Shown here: positions 5,832-6,762 of the stretch, piece after piece | Layout of the letters: every line of letters starts with the position of its first letter | Position numbering within the stretch: position 1 is the first letter of the stretch | The notes under the pieces: generated by a model | What the model was told of the DNA's origin: nothing | The model's database searches: none | What the model saw: only the letters and a program-made list of their open reading frames with translations | Assembly: GCA_913009475.1 (NCBI GenBank) | Contig: CAJVYJ010000102.1 | Span: forward strand, 1 to 6,762 | Direction of reading: 5' to 3' | DNA length: 6,762 nucleotides | Source of the DNA: an uncultured Actinomycetes bacterium | GTDB taxonomy: Bacteria > Actinomycetota > Aquicultoria > CAJVYJ01 | Program-made: the position numbers and the translations under genes

Positions 5832-6406
5832 TTAAACTGTTCTCAGATGAACATCGTATATTTCGGCGGTTTATATTTATAGCTATGCTTTTTTCATTCT
5901 TTTCGAGCATGGGTCTGCACACGGCTGTTGCTGATTCCAGTTCAATTAATTTCTTTGTTACTCCTAATCCGTTGTCAGTGAAAATAAAGAAGATGGAACC
6001 GATTGACAGACACCATTATAGATCGAGGCATCGGCGATATAGACTGCCGGCCGTGGTCACCAATAATGGCGGCTCGGCCATTAGAGGGCTTAGAGTGAGA
6101 TTAATATTGCCCCCCGGCTTAAAAGTTAAAAATAATCTAAAAATATTAGCTGTATTGCCTGGTAAAAGAAGTAGGAAATTAACTTGGATGCTAAGGGCTT
6201 CCAAAAAAGGAGACTATTTGGTTCAGATTGAAGCGGTGGGTGTTATTATTGGGAGCGGGCAACTGGTCCGCGCGACCGCCGTCCAAAATATTTCTTTGGA
6301 CCATGATTACGAAGATGGTCATGAAGGCCGGTTTAGGATGAGAAGATGGCTACTATTTCCCAGCTACCGAGATTTCTTTGGTTTTATCTTTTTTCGGTGG
6401 CTTTGA
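5828..6406 (+). CDS. Exported Ig-like-domain protein with aromatic hydrophobic C-terminus
   Basis: The product is 192 residues, unrecognised as a named family. The GTG start at 5828 overlaps the previous stop (GTGA) and has only a weak ribosome site (GGGA, 5815-5818), so translational coupling is likely. The N-terminus carries a charged n-region of about 14 residues, a hydrophobic core (FIFIAMLFSFFSS) and a cleavage site near AVA (34-36). A His/Arg-rich stretch, DRHHYRSRHRRYR, precedes an Ig-like domain with VVTNNGGSAIRGLRVRLILP and LPGKRSRKLTWMLRA...GDYLVQIEAVG, the pattern of CARDB/NEW3/DUF11-type beta sandwiches. An acidic patch (DHDYEDGHEG) then leads to RMRRWLLF and a terminal FFGFIFFRWL, which is hydrophobic and aromatic and may insert in the membrane. 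Its coupling to the membrane-anchored neighbour suggests the two proteins act together at the cell surface. No catalytic motif is visible. Confidence 0.7.
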   Translation: MIKLFSDEHRIFRRFIFIAMLFSFFSSMGLHTAVADSSSINFFVTPNPLSVKIKKMEPIDRHHYRSRHRRYRLPAVVTNNGGSAIRGLRVRLILPPGLKVKNNLKILAVLPGKRSRKLTWMLRASKKGDYLVQIEAVGVIIGSGQLVRATAVQNISLDHDYEDGHEGRFRMRRWLLFPSYRDFFGFIFFRWL

Positions 6407-6418
6407 TTCTTGGGTCGG

Positions 6419-6762
6419 ATGGAAAAACTACGTAAAATAATTATTAATCAGATAAAAGAGAGCGGCCCGATTACTTTCCGTGACTTCATGGAGCTGGCGC
6501 TCTACCACCCGCGGTTGGGTTATTACAATCGAGCGGTTGAGATAGGGAAGAACGGCGATTATTATACTGCGTCCAACGTTTCGCGTCTCTTTGGGCGTCA
6601 GCTGGCTAAAGAGATCAAGGACGGATTCGCGAATAAAACTACCGATGAGCCGTTTTATATCGTTGAGTTAGGGGCCGGCTCCGGTCAGCTGGCAGCCGAT
6701 ATCTTAAGTGAGCTTGGCAGCGAATCTGAACTGAATGAAGTTAAATATATTATTGTTGAAAA
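6419..6762 (+). CDS. SAM-dependent methyltransferase of the MidA/NDUFAF7 family (DUF185), N-terminal part only
   Basis: I translated the frame from ATG 6419 and found 114 open codons before the window ends. The N-terminal signature of the family is present: GPITFRDFMELALYHPRLGYY (broken here as GPITFRDFMELALYHP at 16-31, then LGYY), then GDYYTASNVSRLFGRQLA (46-63). Methyltransferase motif I, VELGAGSGQLAADIL (82-96), binds the SAM adenosyl group. In mitochondria NDUFAF7 methylates an arginine of a complex I subunit; bacterial substrates are not well defined. The start is not certain: no good ribosome site precedes ATG 6419, and an in-frame TTG at 6410 has GGTGG 9 nt upstream. It begins 12 bp after the Ig-like gene on the same strand, so readthrough is likely, but its housekeeping-type function does not obviously belong with the exported proteins. 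The full protein in this family is about 350-400 residues, so about two thirds lie outside the window. Confidence 0.88.
   Translation, partial: MEKLRKIIINQIKESGPITFRDFMELALYHPRLGYYNRAVEIGKNGDYYTASNVSRLFGRQLAKEIKDGFANKTTDEPFYIVELGAGSGQLAADILSELGSESELNEVKYIIVE

Noticed and set aside
1..6762. CRISPR arrays, tRNA or rRNA genes, insertion sequences
   Set aside because: I saw no regularly spaced repeats, cloverleaf patterns, rRNA-like stretches or transposase-like frames in the window.

Overview
The window reads as a stretch of a bacterial chromosome. Several ribosome binding sites match the 16S anti-Shine-Dalgarno very well (AAAGGAGGTGA, AAAGGAGGT), one gene starts with TTG and another with GTG, and the recognisable genes are bacterial families. 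Four consecutive genes encode exported proteins. The Tyr-variant EF-G paralog, the zinc-ribbon/FHA protein and the WxL-like exported proteins suggest a Gram-positive or deep-branching monoderm-like lineage (Bacillota or a deep Actinomycetota/candidate group). Taxonomy cannot be settled from the sequence alone.

Layout. Positions 1-2041 (minus strand) hold nearly all of an EF-G-like translational GTPase (FusA2 type), cut at its C-terminus by the window edge. An AT-rich divergent intergenic region (2042-2307) carries sigma70-type promoters facing both ways. Next, on the plus strand, is a 165-residue zinc-ribbon plus FHA-domain protein (2308-2805). A 140-bp gap follows, with a well-formed promoter whose -35 and -10 elements each lie in or beside a perfect dyad.

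The centre of the window (2949-6406) is a probable four-gene secretome operon: (1) a small secreted beta-rich protein with a WxL motif; (2) a full subtilisin-like protease with signal peptide, prodomain, intact catalytic residues and a C-terminal domain that is a paralog of protein 1; (3) a signal-peptide protein with an Ig-like domain, a C-terminal membrane helix and a basic tail, resembling the DUF916/WxL-interacting partners of Gram-positive WxL clusters; (4) a translationally coupled exported protein with another Ig-like domain, a His/Arg-rich stretch and an aromatic hydrophobic C-terminus. A 15-bp perfect hairpin separates genes 1 and 2 and may set their relative expression. The last 344 bp are the start of a MidA/NDUFAF7-type SAM-dependent methyltransferase, only 12 bp after gene 4.

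The most interesting hypothesis is that genes 1-4 form a WxL-like surface-display system with its own protease. The same cell-surface domain would occur once as a free-standing protein and once as the protease's attachment module, with membrane-anchored Ig-like partners encoded next door. The shared domain is directly visible in the sequence; the link to the WxL/DUF916 paradigm is inference.
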